A stretch of 64,000 nt of DNA from contig JAFEMH010002491.1 of NCBI GenBank assembly GCA_022495995.1, positions 248,001-312,000 of the forward strand, in the 5' to 3' direction. The position numbers and the translations under genes are program-made. Positions 1 to 11,084 of the stretch are shown in pieces. The DNA comes from Adenophora triphylla var. japonica (Eukaryota > Streptophyta > Magnoliopsida > Asterales > Campanulaceae). Under the pieces are notes generated by a model, which had not been told where the DNA came from, ran no database searches, and saw only the letters and a program-made list of their open reading frames with translations. Positions within the stretch are counted from its first letter, which is position 1. Each line of letters begins with the position of its first letter.

Positions 1-248
1 CGATCTGTGTGTTCGACTGTGTGTAATTTTCTGTGCCAAATAGTATAATTTATAGGGAAAAAGGAAGTGTTCAGATTGAGAAGCAATGGAAAAAAGAAAG
101 TGGGCATTTAAGCAATAGCATGTTGAGTGTATTAAGTGAAGAAGAAGAAGAAGACTGTTACCCCGCATTTTGCGCAAAGACACACATACCTATTTTCTTC
201 CATTTAATTTAATTTAAATAATTTACCCTTCATTCATTGTACTCATGG

Positions 249-307
249 TTTTTTTTTTTTTTTTTTTTTTTTTTTTGCGAAAAGGGCAATACCCCCTAAA
301 TTTTATT
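249..307 (-). terminator. Polyadenylation signal and genomic poly(A) tail
   Basis: AATAAA on the minus strand (302-307) stands 25 bp before a 28-nt A run (249-276). The spacing is that of a cleavage/polyadenylation site, and the encoded tail marks the 3' end of a retroposed copy. Confidence 0.55.
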
Positions 308-365
308 GATAAATAAAAATTACAATAAATAAAAGGAAAAGCATAAAATAAAATAAATAAAAAGG

Positions 366-1025
366 TCAATCAAATTGCCTTTTAGGAAACCAAGGCCTTT
401 TAGGCTTAATGTTTTTTGATTTAGCTTTCGATCCAGATTTTCCTCGTTTTTCTTTAACCTTTTGAAAGCCGTCTTCTTCATCGTAATAATCTTCAAAATT
501 ATCGCTGTCAGCCATTGGAGCCGACGGGTCAACATGAACTCCTCCAATAATTCCCCCATAAGTGCGAGCATCATGATATGCCGAAGGAGAAATAGCAGAA
601 AGACCGCATTCCGGTTCCGAATCGCATTTATCCCGAATAGTTAGAGCTTCTTTGAAGTTTTTTGGGTTTATAAATTCGGGATTAAAATATTTTGGATTTG
701 GCATACGAGCAGTAGAGGGACGAAGGTTAGGAGCTGATGATGAGGCTTGATATTGCCGAACCTTTTCCCGAATTAAATTCATTTTTTCATCCTCACCATG
801 CTCATCCCCAGATTTTTCGGTAGGATGAGATACCAAAGCATTCCCAGATTTTTCGGCAATATCCAAAAAGGATTCCGAAAATTGCTCAAACCTTGCCGAA
901 TCCGAATCCATTAACATAACAGTTCCATCTTTTTCGGTAGGTACCAAAGAATCTCCGAGCTTTTGGGCCAAATTCAAATTTGAAATAGGCAAATCATTCC
1001 CAGATTTTTCGGCACCAATGTGCAT
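366..1025 (-). CDS. Hypothetical protein, acidic/basic low complexity, possibly retroposed
   Basis: A 219-residue open frame starts at ATG 1025 and ends at 366. I do not recognise it. The N-terminal half holds four spaced, related motifs (EKSGND, TEKDGT, EKSGNA, TEKSGD), suggesting an internal degenerate repeat. A charged helix-prone stretch follows (EKMNLIREKVRQYQ), then an acidic patch (DNFEDYYDEEDGF), and the protein ends in a very basic tail (KEKRGKSGSKAKSKNIKPKR). No signal peptide, membrane segment or zinc knuckle is seen. The poly(A) context suggests that it came in with a retroposed transcript. It may be the C-terminal part of a longer protein. Confidence 0.4.
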   Translation of the reverse strand: MHIGAEKSGNDLPISNLNLAQKLGDSLVPTEKDGTVMLMDSDSARFEQFSESFLDIAEKSGNALVSHPTEKSGDEHGEDEKMNLIREKVRQYQASSSAPNLRPSTARMPNPKYFNPEFINPKNFKEALTIRDKCDSEPECGLSAISPSAYHDARTYGGIIGGVHVDPSAPMADSDNFEDYYDEEDGFQKVKEKRGKSGSKAKSKNIKPKRPWFPKRQFD

Positions 1026-1199
1026 GCATTCTCATTTGCATTTAAACACACAAATAGAATTCATAATAACAAAAAAAAAAAAAAATAGGGAGAAGATATT
1101 GCCACTACAATTTTTGTTTATCCATTTTATTCATTAGAGTTTTAAAAAATTACTCTAACATCGTGACACAGTTGCCATTTAAATCATTTTGCTTTTAAA

Positions 1200-1567
1200 G
1201 AGGAAAATCGATTTTAGCTACGGCAAATTCCGTAGCTAAAATGAAGATTTCGTAGCTAAATCGTGTTTAGCTACGAATTTGTTCCGTAGCTATTCCGTGG
1301 GTTCAGGTTTTTCGCTAAATTGGACGTCGCTATTTTGTAGCTATTTTAGAGACGGATATGTCCGTCTCTAATTTAGAGACAGATATGGCCGTTTCTAAAT
1401 TAGAGACAGATATGTCCGTCTCTAAATTAGAGACAGATATGTCCGTGTCTAAATTAGCTACAGATATGACCGTCTACGGATTAGCGACAGATTTTTCGTC
1501 TCTATTTAAATTCTCGTTTTATTTTCGAACCATTTTAGCGACGGATATTTTCATGACTAAATTGACA
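1200..1567. repeat. Left subterminal repeats of the CACTA element
   Basis: First come inverted TAGCTACGG/CCGTAGCTA units (1215-1300), then tandem units of about 28 bp containing TTAGAGACAGATATGTCCGT (about 1347-1500), ending with a GCGACGGATATTTTC unit. In CACTA elements such repeats bind the transposase. The 78-residue ORF here is a by-product of the repeats. Confidence 0.7.
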
Positions 1568-1601
1568 ATTTTTTTTAAAAAAAAATTATACTAATATATT
1601 T

Positions 1602-1602
<1 letters not shown>

Positions 1603-1634
<32 letters not shown>
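1603..1634. repeat. (AT)n microsatellite
   Basis: A pure alternating AT tract, flanked by TACTAATATATTTTAAATA and its inverse, so the whole block from about 1588 to 1660 could form a cruciform. Confidence 0.85.
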
Positions 1635-1637
<3 letters not shown>

Positions 1638-1639
1638 TA

Positions 1640-2454
1640 TATATTTTTAAATATATATTAAATCAGTCCCTTAATTTTTCTTATTCTCAAATCAATTCCT
1701 TAATTTTTTTTATTTTCAAATCAATCCCTTAATTTTATTAATTCTAAATCAGTCCTTGACAATTCAAAGTTACACTTTGCCCCCCTCAACTTCTATTCTA
1801 CCCAAATCCGTCCTCAATATTCACCACCAGCGACCACCGCCATCCACCGTGACCATTCACCACCGTCGACCATTCACCACCATCACACAACCACATCAAA
1901 CCACATACATTCACAACCACCATCAAAACAGAGATTGAAGAATCAAAAACGAAATCAAAACAAGATTGAAGAAACGATCAATCTCCTGCTGTCCTTACCA
2001 ATAACCACCAGCGACCACGGCATCCCCGTCGACCATTCACCACCGTAACCGCTGCAGCCCCATCTACAATCAAAACGAAATCAAAACAGAGATGAAGAAA
2101 TCGTGCGAAATCAAAACAGAGATGAAGAAACAATCGTGCGAAATCAAAACAGAGGGAGAGACGGAGTGTTTTCATACCAGATCTGTGGCGAAGACGGAAT
2201 GCGAACCGTTGCCGTCGCCGGAGACGAGAGAGGAAGAGGGAATGGTAGTGGCGGCGGCGTAAGGTGAAGAGATAAATGGGGAGGCTGTTTGTGTTTGTTA
2301 AAGGGAGAGAAATAGAGAGAGAAATAGAGAGAGTGACGGAGGGCGAAGGCTGCAGCTGGATGGCGCCGACGACGGCGGAGGCTGAAAGAACGAAGGAGAC
2401 GGTGAGGGAAATGAGAGAGAGAGAGAGAGAACCGTGCTTTCTAAATGTCTAAAT

Positions 2455-2456
<2 letters not shown>
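1640..2456. other. Non-coding CACTA interior with short tandem repeats
   Basis: 1655-1760 holds about four degenerate units of about 32 bp containing AAATCAATCCCTTAATTTT. 1780-2180 is a C/A-rich stretch with reiterated CACCACC and GAAATCAAAACAGAG units. No long conserved frame is present. The small ORFs here are compositional. Confidence 0.5.

Positions 2457-2535
<79 letters not shown>
2457..2535. repeat. (AG)n microsatellite
   Basis: About 79 bp of uninterrupted AG dinucleotides, with shorter GA runs from 2413. The opposite-strand Ser/Leu ORF across it is an artefact. Confidence 0.95.
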
Positions 2536-2539
<4 letters not shown>

Positions 2540-2689
2540 GGAAGACAGAGTAAATGGGTTTGTGTGGATTAATATGGGCCATTTGATTTATTGTTGTGAA
2601 CGGTTGGATCTTGCTTTGGCCATAATCCGCGTGAAATTTTAAAATCCAATTAAACAATGCCACATCACACGTACTTATATTTATTTCAC

Positions 2690-3365
2690 ACTATATTATG
2701 CAATAACTAAAATATTTATATCTAATATTAAGAATAATAATATTTATTATTAATAATATTTATTAATAAATTATTAATTATATAATTAATTAATTAATTA
2801 ATATTAATATTAATTATATAATCAGTAATAATATTAATAATAGTATTAATAATAATTAGAAATTTTTATTATTCTTTATTGAATAGGAAAAAATATTTTA
2901 GATTTTTTTATTACTGAAATTTACAAAAAGTTATCTAAAATATTTACATGCTTTTATTTGATTTATCCAAAATTTTAGTTATAGTAATATGCCTAATATC
3001 AAGAATAATAACATTATCATATAATTAGTAATAATACTTAATAATAAGACTAATAATGATGTTATTGTTAATTATTCAATTATATAATTGAATATATTAA
3101 TAATTATTATTATATAATTAATAATAATATTAATAATAACTAGTAATAATATATAACATCAAAAATAATAATGTTATTAATTAATAATAATATTCATTAA
3201 TTTAATTATTTTAAATTTATTAATAATAATTTAATAATTTAAACTTCTAAAAAATATTAATATACCTAAGTAATAATTGATAATAATAAATTATAAAAAA
3301 TACTTATTAACAATGACAATAATTTAATCTTTAAAGAAAATAGTAATTAGTAATAATGATGTTAT
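2690..3365. repeat. AT-rich block of TAATAATA-type simple repeats
   Basis: Nearly pure A/T sequence, made of reiterated TAATAATAT and AATTATTAA units. It has no gene signals. Confidence 0.7.
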
Positions 3366-4353
3366 TGTAAAAATGGTATACGGCTACCTCGTTTATTTTT
3401 TTTTTAATTTTTTCTACATTCTAAATGACATTTAAAGTGTTTTTCATATCTATGACTTTTCTCAAAATCCAAATGAAAATTGAGTTACAAATATGTGCCA
3501 TTATTTAGGGTTTTTAGGGTTTTATGTGTCCCGATCTTGTGAAAATGGTATACAGCTATCTCGTTTATTTTTTTTTAATTTTTTTCTACATTTTAAATGA
3601 CATTTAAAGTGTTTTTCATCTTTATTACTTTTCTCAAAATTCAAATGAAAATTGAGTTACAAATATGTGCCATTATTTAGGGTTTTAAGGAATGTGTCCC
3701 GATCTTGTGAAAATGGTATACGGCTACCTCGTTTATTTTTTTTTATTTTTTTCTACATTCTAAATGACATTTAAAGTGTTTTTCATCTCTATGGCTTTCC
3801 TCAAAATCCAAATGGAAATTGAGTTACAAATATGTGCTCACATTTAGGATTTTTAAGGTTTTATGTGTCCCGATCTTGTGAAAATGGTATACGGCTACCT
3901 CGTTTATTTTTTTTAAAATTTTTTTTCTACATTATAAATGACATTTAAAGTGTTTTTCATCGTTATGACTTTCCTCAAAATCCAAATGGAAATTGAGTTA
4001 CAAATATGTGCCATTATTTAGGGTTTTAAGGAATGTGTCCCGATCTTGTGAAAATGGTATACGGCTACCTCGTTTATTTTTTTTTAATTTTTTTCTACAT
4101 TCTAAATGACATTTAAAGTGTTTTTCATCTCTATGGCTTTCCTCAAAATCCAAATGGAAATTGAGTTACAAATATGTGCCATTATTTAGGGTTTTTAGGG
4201 TTTTATGTGTCCCGATCTTGTGAAAATGGTATACGGCTACCTCGTTTATTTTTTTTTTAATTTTTTTCTACATTATAAATGACATTTAAAGTGTTTTTCA
4301 TCTTTATGACTTTCCTCAAAATCCAAATGGAAATTGAGTTACAAATATGTGTC
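3366..4353 (+). repeat. Tandem satellite, about six copies of a ~170-bp unit
   Basis: Units begin with AAATGGTATACGGCTACCTC at about 3368, 3541, 3710, 3880, 4051 and 4222 (the second reads ACAGCTATCTC). Spacing is about 168-173 bp. Each unit then has a T-rich run, GACATTTAAAGTGTTTTTCAT, and GAGTTACAAATATGTG, with TTTAGGGTTTT before the next unit. The array lies inside the CACTA-like element and contains no ORF. Confidence 0.85.
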
Positions 4354-4442
4354 GAATTTTTTCTCAAATAATCCCGTTTTACTTTTTTATTTACCAAAAT
4401 GACTCACTGTTCAAACTATTGCCCAAAATGTCCACTTTTTTG

Positions 4443-4590
4443 AAACTCGCTACACCGTGTAGCGAGTTTGACTAGGGTTGGTCAAAACTCGCTACACCGT
4501 GTAGCGAGTTTAGGGTAATTAATTTAGGCCGTTGGGAAATTAATTACGGCATTTAATTAAACTAAACTCGCTACACGGTGTAGCGAGTTT
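4443..4590. repeat. Three copies of a 27-bp palindrome
   Basis: Arms AAACTCGCTACAC and GTGTAGCGAGTTT are separated by one base at 4443-4469 and 4485-4511 (central C) and at 4564-4590 (central G). The first and third are followed by GACTAGGGTTGGT. Each would form a 13-bp stem. No protein-coding context is present. Confidence 0.9.
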
Positions 4591-4704
4591 GACTAGGGTT
4601 GGTTAAAAATTTTTAAAAATAATAATGTTATTAAATTTATTAATAATAATTTAATAATAACTAGTAATAATATATAACATCAAAAATAATAATGATGTTA
4701 TTGT

Positions 4705-5150
4705 TAATTAGAGACGAATTCTGAATCTGTCTCTAATTTAGAGACGAATTCTGAATCTGTCTCTAAAATTTAGAGACGGATTCTGAATCTGTCTCTAATT
4801 TAGAGACGGATTCTGAATCTGTCTCTAATTTAGAGACGGATTCTGAATCTGTCTCTATTTTAGAGACATATACAAAACCCGTCTCTAAAATTTAGAGACG
4901 GAATCAGATTTCATCTCTAAATTAGAGACGGATCCGGATTCCGTCTCTAAATTAGAGACGTAATCTGAATCCGTCTCTAATTTAGAGATGGAATTTGAAT
5001 CCGTCTCTAATTTAGAGACGTAATCTGAATCCGTCTCTAATTTAGAGACGGAATCCGAATCCGTCTCTGATTTTTGGTTCTGTCTCTAATCTGTCGCCAA
5101 ATTAGCTACAGACTCCGTCCGTCTCTAATTTTCCATCTCTAAATTCGATT
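4705..5150. repeat. Right subterminal repeats of the CACTA element
   Basis: About a dozen tandem units of about 30 bp containing TTAGAGACGGATTCTGAATC or its variants. Each unit is itself an imperfect inverted repeat (TTAGAGACGGA and TCTGTCTCTAA). Confidence 0.85.
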
Positions 5151-5162
5151 TTCCTTGTAGTG

Positions 5163-5779
5163 TAACATAACTTTCCAAAGTTATCATTTTGATCTATTTA
5201 TTTCTTTGATTTTTTTATGGGTTACGAAAATTAATTTCGATAAGTCTGGAATTTAATAAGTTATATAATAATAAAAAATAATATTAATAATAGTATTAAA
5301 ATAAATAATGTTGCAATATTTTTTTACTTTTCTATTTCCATTAAAAAACAACTAGATGACGTGACTATAATTTGAAAATAATAAATATTAATTGAAATCC
5401 CATAGATTGAATGATAGATCCTCAAAAGTTTTTTAAAGTAACATAACTTTCCAAAGTAATATTTTTATTTTAAATCGTAGAACTCAAATAATCTATTTCT
5501 TTATTAATGGAAAACGAAAAGAAAAAACTGGGACATCTCTTTATTTTAGCTGCTTCTTTTTAGGTAATATGCGCAGAGATTGATGTGAAAATGTGGGATC
5601 CCGCGAAAGGTTTAGGACTTTGGATATATGTTAGAATTGGAATTGTGTAAGAAGTAGAGCGGAGTCAGGATGAGCATCGTTTTGAATGGGACTGTTTAGT
5701 ATACTCTGTTGGAGGTTATCAAGTCCATATAAGGCGGAGTCTATTGATTCACTATGATATCATCTTAACATTAGGATAT
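5163..5779. other. Intergenic gap with a duplicated 19-mer
   Basis: No gene is seen. TAACATAACTTTCCAAAGT occurs at 5163-5181 and again at 5439-5457, each followed by a related A/T-rich stretch ending in CTATTTCTTT, so this looks like an old duplication with a period of about 276 bp. GATAT at 5775-5779 is the left target duplication of copia element A. Confidence 0.55.
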
Positions 5780-6918
5780 TGTTAGGACCTAACTATGTAA
5801 GCCACATAGTTACTATAGGTTTTGACAAAGAAATATATCATATGTTATCTGACAGCCAAGATAACATATGACCTTGGACAGCTAAGCCATCAACTTCAAT
5901 CTGCACTCCTATATATATATCAACTGGACAGCTATGATTCAAAACATCCCTCTAAGATATCACTCAAAACCTCTCATATACATTAATGCATCTAAATTAC
6001 ATGTGTAGTATGATGAATTACATAATGCCTAAACCTTCTAGATCGAACTTAGCTCGACGGCTAAGGTTCTCTCACGACAAAGGTTTCACTCCTCAGCGAC
6101 TATGATCTTCAACATCAACGGCTATGAAGAAATCCTGTGATGACCAAGATATGCCTTGTCCAAATCTCTCCATACGAGTATGTTGCCGGCTCATCTCCAT
6201 AAAGATCACATGCCTGGTTGCGAGATTCCGGCTATTTTATTCTCCGAGTCAACAAAGGCTCTAAATGCAACTCCAACATGCATTCACTCCCTTGTCTCCT
6301 TGTCTCCTCCAACGGCTATTTCCTAGCTTATAAAAGGAACTCTCCAAGGCGAAGACACACCCCCTTTTTACACACAACTTCTACAAACCTTGCATCCAAA
6401 CCTTCTCAACTGCAACCAATAATCAAAACAATATTAAGACACTTGTAAGCGATCTCGGGTGTATAAAGCGGATTTGTAAGAACCCCTTAAGCCCGACTTT
6501 AAGTGGGTAGTGTGAATAGCTCAGATTAGAGCTTGATCCCTAATAAATTGTACTTATTAGGAAGAGGAAGTTCAAGGAACTTGCCTATCCAATCCTTTGT
6601 AAATCTTAACGGGAACTAGATTTAAGTGGATTGATCTCACTTGTCAAGGTTGACGGTGAGGGTGGACGTAGGAGGAGTGAACTACGAACCACCTTAAAAT
6701 TCCTTGTGTTCAATTGGTATTATCACACAACACACACACACATATACACACACATACACTATTCACTTGTCTTTACATTATTTCAAACACTTTTATTCCG
6801 CTGCACATTTAACTCCAATCTTTAAAACCGGTTAACCTCGGACGGCTAAGATTTCACCTCATTTGTCAAACCTTAAGCGCCTAACCTTTAATTTGATCTA
6901 AGCAAACAGGACCTTTCA
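5780..6918 (+). repeat. 5' LTR of copia A
   Basis: 1139 bp, TG...CA. It aligns along its length with 35088-36223. From about 6040 onward many CAG/CTG triplets of the 3' copy appear as CG, CGG or CGA here, whereas the first 250 bp agree closely. Confidence 0.93.
6329..6335 (+). promoter_or_regulatory. TATA box of the copia A 5' LTR
   Basis: TATAAAA in the context GCTTATAAAAGGAACTC, present in both LTRs (35632-35638 in the 3' copy), about 580 bp from the LTR end. Confidence 0.7.
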
Positions 6919-6920
6919 AT

Positions 6921-6934
6921 TGGTATCGAGCTTG
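6921..6934 (+). other. Primer binding site (initiator tRNA-Met)
   Basis: TGGTATCGAGCTTG starts 2 bp after the 5' LTR. It matches the usual copia primer site TGGTATCAGAGC apart from CAG read as CG. Confidence 0.8.
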
Positions 6935-6985
6935 TCTTCACACATAAAAGTCTAACAACTTGTGAAGGATCAACTACCAACCCAC

Positions 6986-9370
6986 CATGCCTCAACCAAG
7001 AAGAAATAATGAGAAAGACATTCCCCACATTGATGATCGTGTGGATCATTTGAAATATATGCATCAAAAATCAAAACTTACCTTGATGCTAACGATGTCT
7101 GAGCTGGTTTGCCCTTGAAAATGAAGTCACATATCACTGTATCTGTTGATACAAATGGTGGTCCTAGCAAAGTTAAATCTCCTGAATTACGGGTGATTCG
7201 GAAAGGCAACTTGTTAGTGCTAACCTTAAAGTCAAGAACATACTCCAAAAGAGTGTCAATGACTCTCTTGCTCAAGAAATTGCCAAGGAGCCAAGCTGCA
7301 AAGCGGCTTGGGAACTCATTCATACCAAGTTCCAAAAACACACTAGTGTTAGAACCACAAAACCTATACAATCTTCTTAGACAACTTGACAACTTCAAAT
7401 TCTACCCTGGTGAGAAAGTAAGTGCTTTGCAAAACCAAGGTTTGAAGACTTGGTAAGATCCATTCTTGATCATGGTAAAACTTTTGAGAACCAAGACTTG
7501 TGTCTCAAAATATACTCCAACCTTCCTCAAGAATATGAGAAGGTAGCTTTGCCAATAAGAGAAGGCTCGAATGGAGCACCATGATTGTTGAACAATACTT
7601 TGGTAAACTTGAAGCCTATGAACTAGAAGGAATGATAAAACTTCAACTGTTCCCTCCATCTCACAAACTCTTGCCTTAGTTGCCCAAGAAACCACCCAAA
7701 AACCAATTACCCAACAAGATATTGATTCTATGATTCTTCTCTCCCTCCAAAAAGTAAACCTTCCCTCAAATAACCTCTCCCAAGGAGATCTACCAAGCCT
7801 CATATCCATGGGTACATCGGAAACACCTTGAGAGCACATAAGAAGTCCTTTGAGAGAAGCTATAGCCCATCCACCTCGATCAAGAGAACCCTAAAAAGAA
7901 AGTTGAATGCTTCAACCGTAAGAAGCTTGGACATTACTCCTCGATTGTCCTGAACCAAGGAAACCTAAGGAAAGTCGAGACGGCTAAGAAATTCTCATAC
8001 TCTAAAGAGATAATTCATAGTTCGAAGATGCAAGCTGCTACAATTGCATAAAGAAGAAGAATGAGAAGAATAAAGAGCAAGTATTGATTCTTTGACTCAT
8101 CCAAGTTCGGTGATGAGGAATGTGAGTACGGTGACTCGAAAGTGAAGGAGAAGAAGCAATGATATGCTTGATGGTGGAGATGATGAAAACTCGGACAATG
8201 AAGAGGATCTTGAAGCCTTAGGCATTCTTTGAGGAACTAAAAGCAGTACCTCAATTCAATACCTTAAATAATGAAGAATTTAAACAATTAGTCGGTACTT
8301 TATTAATTCAAATAAAAAGACACCAAAGCGGCTTTGCTTCATTACTCACCTGACAATCTATCCCAAAGTAAAACCATTGAGAACCTTGAAAAAGCCAATC
8401 AAGGTCCGAAAGTCCAAAACCTTATGCTTGAAAAAGCCAATGAAGATCGACGGCTATGAATTCCAAACTTCGGAAACCAACATCAATCTTGAAAAGGAAA
8501 ATGAATCCTTCGAAGAAGTTTAAAACCTGGAACAGCTCTGGAGAAGCCTTGACCCATTTTAGCTACAACCAAAGACATCCAAGTGACAAATCGGGAATTG
8601 GAGCTAACAATCCTACTATGTACACATATACCCCTCTTGCTTGATGAAAGGGCAATTGACAAGATGGTTCTTGAAAGCATGAACTATGTCAAAGTCCAAG
8701 AAAATGTTTATCCTATCCAAACCAAGGAAGATCTCAAGGAAAAAGGAAAAATGGATGAAGCTAGCTCCGGCCACCTTTGATGTATCAACTCCGAGATAGC
8801 CCCACTCACCGACAAAATCATATAGCCATGCTAAAACGGTCAAAGGAAAAGGAGAACAAGCAAGCAAAGGTAAATACATATGGCAAAGAAAGGAATCAAG
8901 GAGCAAATGAAGGAGAACCAACCAAGACATGACGGACGGCGAGAGGTCTCCTAGACAACCAAGACATGGTGGACGGCGGAGGTTTCCTAGACGGCCAAGA
9001 TATGGTGAGCAGTGAGGTCTCCAAGACGGCAAAGATTCTATGATCATCACTCATATGCCAAACCTCAAAGACCTAGCTGGCCATTCTCTAATGGAAGAAA
9101 CCATGCCCAACACAATACCTCTCTAGATCATCTCATAATTCCCAAGCCATTCTCGGTTTCATAACCAAAATCTATTATCTTCTCCCAACCAATTTCTTAA
9201 TCAAACCCAACCTATTGCTCCTACTCCCTATATGCTGCAAATCATGGGATATTATAATGCCCTAAACCATTACTTTGGAAAGAGAGCAATGAACAAAGCT
9301 AGGGGACGAAGAAACTCTAATCCTTTGGACCCCGAAAAGAATAAAGGGTACCATAAATGTATTTTGTTGT
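6986..9370 (+). pseudogene. Copia A gag (capsid and nucleocapsid), frameshifted
   Basis: The likely start is the ATG at 6986 (MPQPRRNNEKDIPHIDD), 68 bp after the LTR. Plus-strand fragments show capsid-like sequence at 7080-7460 with several frame changes. A zinc-knuckle remnant lies near 7895-7945 (CFNRKKLGHY, with the second Cys lost). After it comes a charged, lysine/glutamate-rich stretch to about 9370, equivalent in position to the coiled-coil gag tail of element B. No frame exceeds about 115 residues. The protein would coat the element RNA in cytoplasmic particles. The minus-strand ORF at 7402-7839 is a shadow. Confidence 0.65.
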
Positions 9371-9379
9371 TTTGTAGGA

Positions 9380-9965
9380 ACCTAGGAAAGGAATATGGTA
9401 CTTGGACGGTGGATGCGGCGGGCACATGACTTACAACAAGGAGTGGCTACAACAATATGTCCCAAAATGGTCCAAATGTAACTTTTGGTGACAATTCTCA
9501 AGCCAAAGTCAAAGGATCGGGAAACCTTGTTACTAAAGATATTATTTTCACTAATGTATCTTATGTAGAGGGTCTCAAGCACAATTTGATTAGCCTTAGT
9601 CGATTTGTGATAAGGGATATCATGTTGAATGTTCCAAGAACCACTTTGCATTGTCAAGGATGTCAACAACAAATCAATCCTCACTTTGGAATAAGAAAAG
9701 GCAATCTCTCTTGTCTAAACCTTGAAATTGTGGATTCCTCGGATGCCCATTGCCTACTCTCCTTCGATCAATCGACATGTCTTGGTTATGGCACAAAAGA
9801 TTAGCTCACCTAAACACGAAAAGCATCTCAAAACTAGCCAACTCCAACCTAGTAAAAGGCCTACCCAAAATACCCTTCAAAAAGGACAAGTTATGCAAAG
9901 CTTGTCAATGTGGAAAACAAAAGAAAACCTCCTTCACCTGCCAAAACCGGACTAGATACCTCTAA
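9380..9965 (+). pseudogene. Copia A protease and GAG-pre-integrase segment, broken
   Basis: Around 9395-9440 the protease site survives as WTVDAAGT / GGHMTYNKEW in two frames; the usual form is W-x-L-D-S-G-C-x-x-H-M-T. Then comes NVTFGDNSQAKVKGSG and GLKHNLISLSRF (9470-9605), which match the same region of element B. The pre-integrase zinc domain is clear at 9780-9955: WLWHKRLAHLN, GLPKIPF, and C-x2-C in CKACQCGKQ. Several frameshifts separate these pieces, so no functional product is expected. Confidence 0.8.
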
Positions 9966-9984
9966 ACCTCTTCAACTTCTTCAC

Positions 9985-10700
9985 ATGGACCTTTTTGGAC
10001 CTATCGAACTAGATCTCTTGGTGGAAAGAGATACTCTCTTGTTGTAGTTGATGACTACACTAGATTTACTTGGATCATCCTCCTTGAATCCAAAAGGATA
10101 CTTTGGAACAACTTGTCAAATTGTTCAATAAAATTCAAAACCAAAAGGGTTTATCCATCATCAAAATTAGATCGAGATCATGGTAAGGAATTTGAGAACA
10201 ACGGGTGTTGAAGAATGCTTTGTGATCAAAAGGGATTGAGCACAACTTTTCTGCTCCTAGAACTCCTCGGCAAAATGGAGTTGCGAAAGAAAGAATAGAA
10301 CAATTTGTGAGGCGGCAAGGTCTATCTTTGTCGAACACAACCTTCCCAAATATTTTTGGGGTGAAGCAGTAACCACTGCTGTCTATGTTCAAAACAAGAC
10401 CCTCATCAACAAGTTTCACTCCAAGACTCCTTATGAACTTTGGAATGGAAGAACACCAACCATTTCATACTTCCATGGCTTTGGAAGTAGATGCTTCATA
10501 CACAACAATGGGAAAAATAATCTTGACAAATTTGATTCAAAGAGTGATGAAGGAATTTTCCTTGGATACTCCAATACTAGCAAAGCCTATAGAGTTTACA
10601 ACAAAAGAAGACTTGTTGTAGAGGAATCAATTCATGTAGACTTTGATGAAAATAATGACCAAAGTCACACTGAGCTATGTGATTTTGATGAAGGCGTGGG
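9985..10700 (+). pseudogene. Copia A integrase core, broken
   Basis: The translated pieces in order are HMDLFGPI (first catalytic Asp), VVDDYTRFTWI, then a damaged DHGKEFENNG region (second Asp near 10165-10205), the damaged NGV-x-E-x-x-N region (third catalytic residue near 10270-10300), then LPKYFWGEAV and TPYELWNGRTPT. It ends with the GYSNTSKAYRVYNKR and ESIHVDFDEN tail. The frame changes at least four times. The tail from 10345 to 10695 is the best-preserved part. Confidence 0.8.
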
Positions 10701-11084
10701 CAACTCGGATAACCTACCCGAGGTTTCTCCTGTTCATGACCCCTCTTGTCTCATCCCTGAAGAAGATTCACCTTCCCTTCCTTATATAGTGCCCAAAGAC
10801 ACAAATAAACAATCAACTTTGCACGACGGCCATGAAACCTCTCTCAGCGGCAAAGGTGCATCGGCGACCATGATGCATCAATTAACCTTCCTTCATCCAA
10901 CCATCAAAATCCCCTTGAAGAAGACCCTATCCAATCGATAACAACTCCTCTCAATCAATTCCTCAACACGAAATCATTACCCACATTATCCCTCCAAACA
11001 AAAACATCTATATAGATCTTCCTATACACAAAATAGACATACCACCTAACATGCACTGTCTTGACTCTCTAATGAGTGCCTTCA
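10701..11084 (+). other. Copia A integrase-RT linker
   Basis: A Pro/Ser-rich coding remnant (GNSDNLPEVSPVHDPS from 10700), followed by decayed sequence up to the RT domain. Linkers of this kind are poorly conserved in copia polyproteins. Confidence 0.5.

Larger units (their letters stand above)
249..1105 (-). mobile_element. Poly(A)-tailed retroposed insertion (5' limit uncertain)
   Basis: Read on the minus strand, a 219-codon ORF is followed by an AATAAA signal (revcomp of 302-307) and about 25 bp later by an uninterrupted run of 28 A (249-276). That order, ORF then AATAAA then poly(A), is the 3' end of an RNA copied back into DNA, so a LINE-like element or processed retrogene is inferred. 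No reverse-transcriptase motif is visible, so any LINE would be strongly 5'-truncated. I could not find a convincing target-site duplication, and the upstream limit near 1105 is a guess. Confidence 0.45.
1193..5162. mobile_element. Non-autonomous CACTA (En/Spm-like) element, left end degraded
   Basis: The right end reads, on the minus strand, CACTACAAGGAAAATCGAAT and stops at 5162. The left end at about 1193-1215 carries the matching GAGGAAAATCGATTTTAG, but its terminal CACTACA has decayed. Inside both ends are dense subterminal repeats built on TTAGAGACGGA and its inverse, typical of plant CACTA elements. There is no transposase (TNPD/TNP2) frame. The interior is filled with microsatellite, AT-rich DNA, a ~170-bp satellite and palindromes. 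A 3-bp target duplication cannot be confirmed because the left terminus is not exact. Confidence 0.6.

Noticed and set aside
2298..2663. 121-residue Ser/Leu-rich ORF on the minus strand
   Set aside because: It is a translation of the (AG)n microsatellite.
6921..6934. tRNA gene fragment
   Set aside because: This and the sites at 41899 and 55069 are only primer binding sites complementary to a tRNA 3' end. No cloverleaf is present.
7402..7839. 145-residue ORF opposite copia A gag
   Set aside because: It is antisense to recognisable gag sequence, lacks its own promoter, and its frame has no counterpart in element B.
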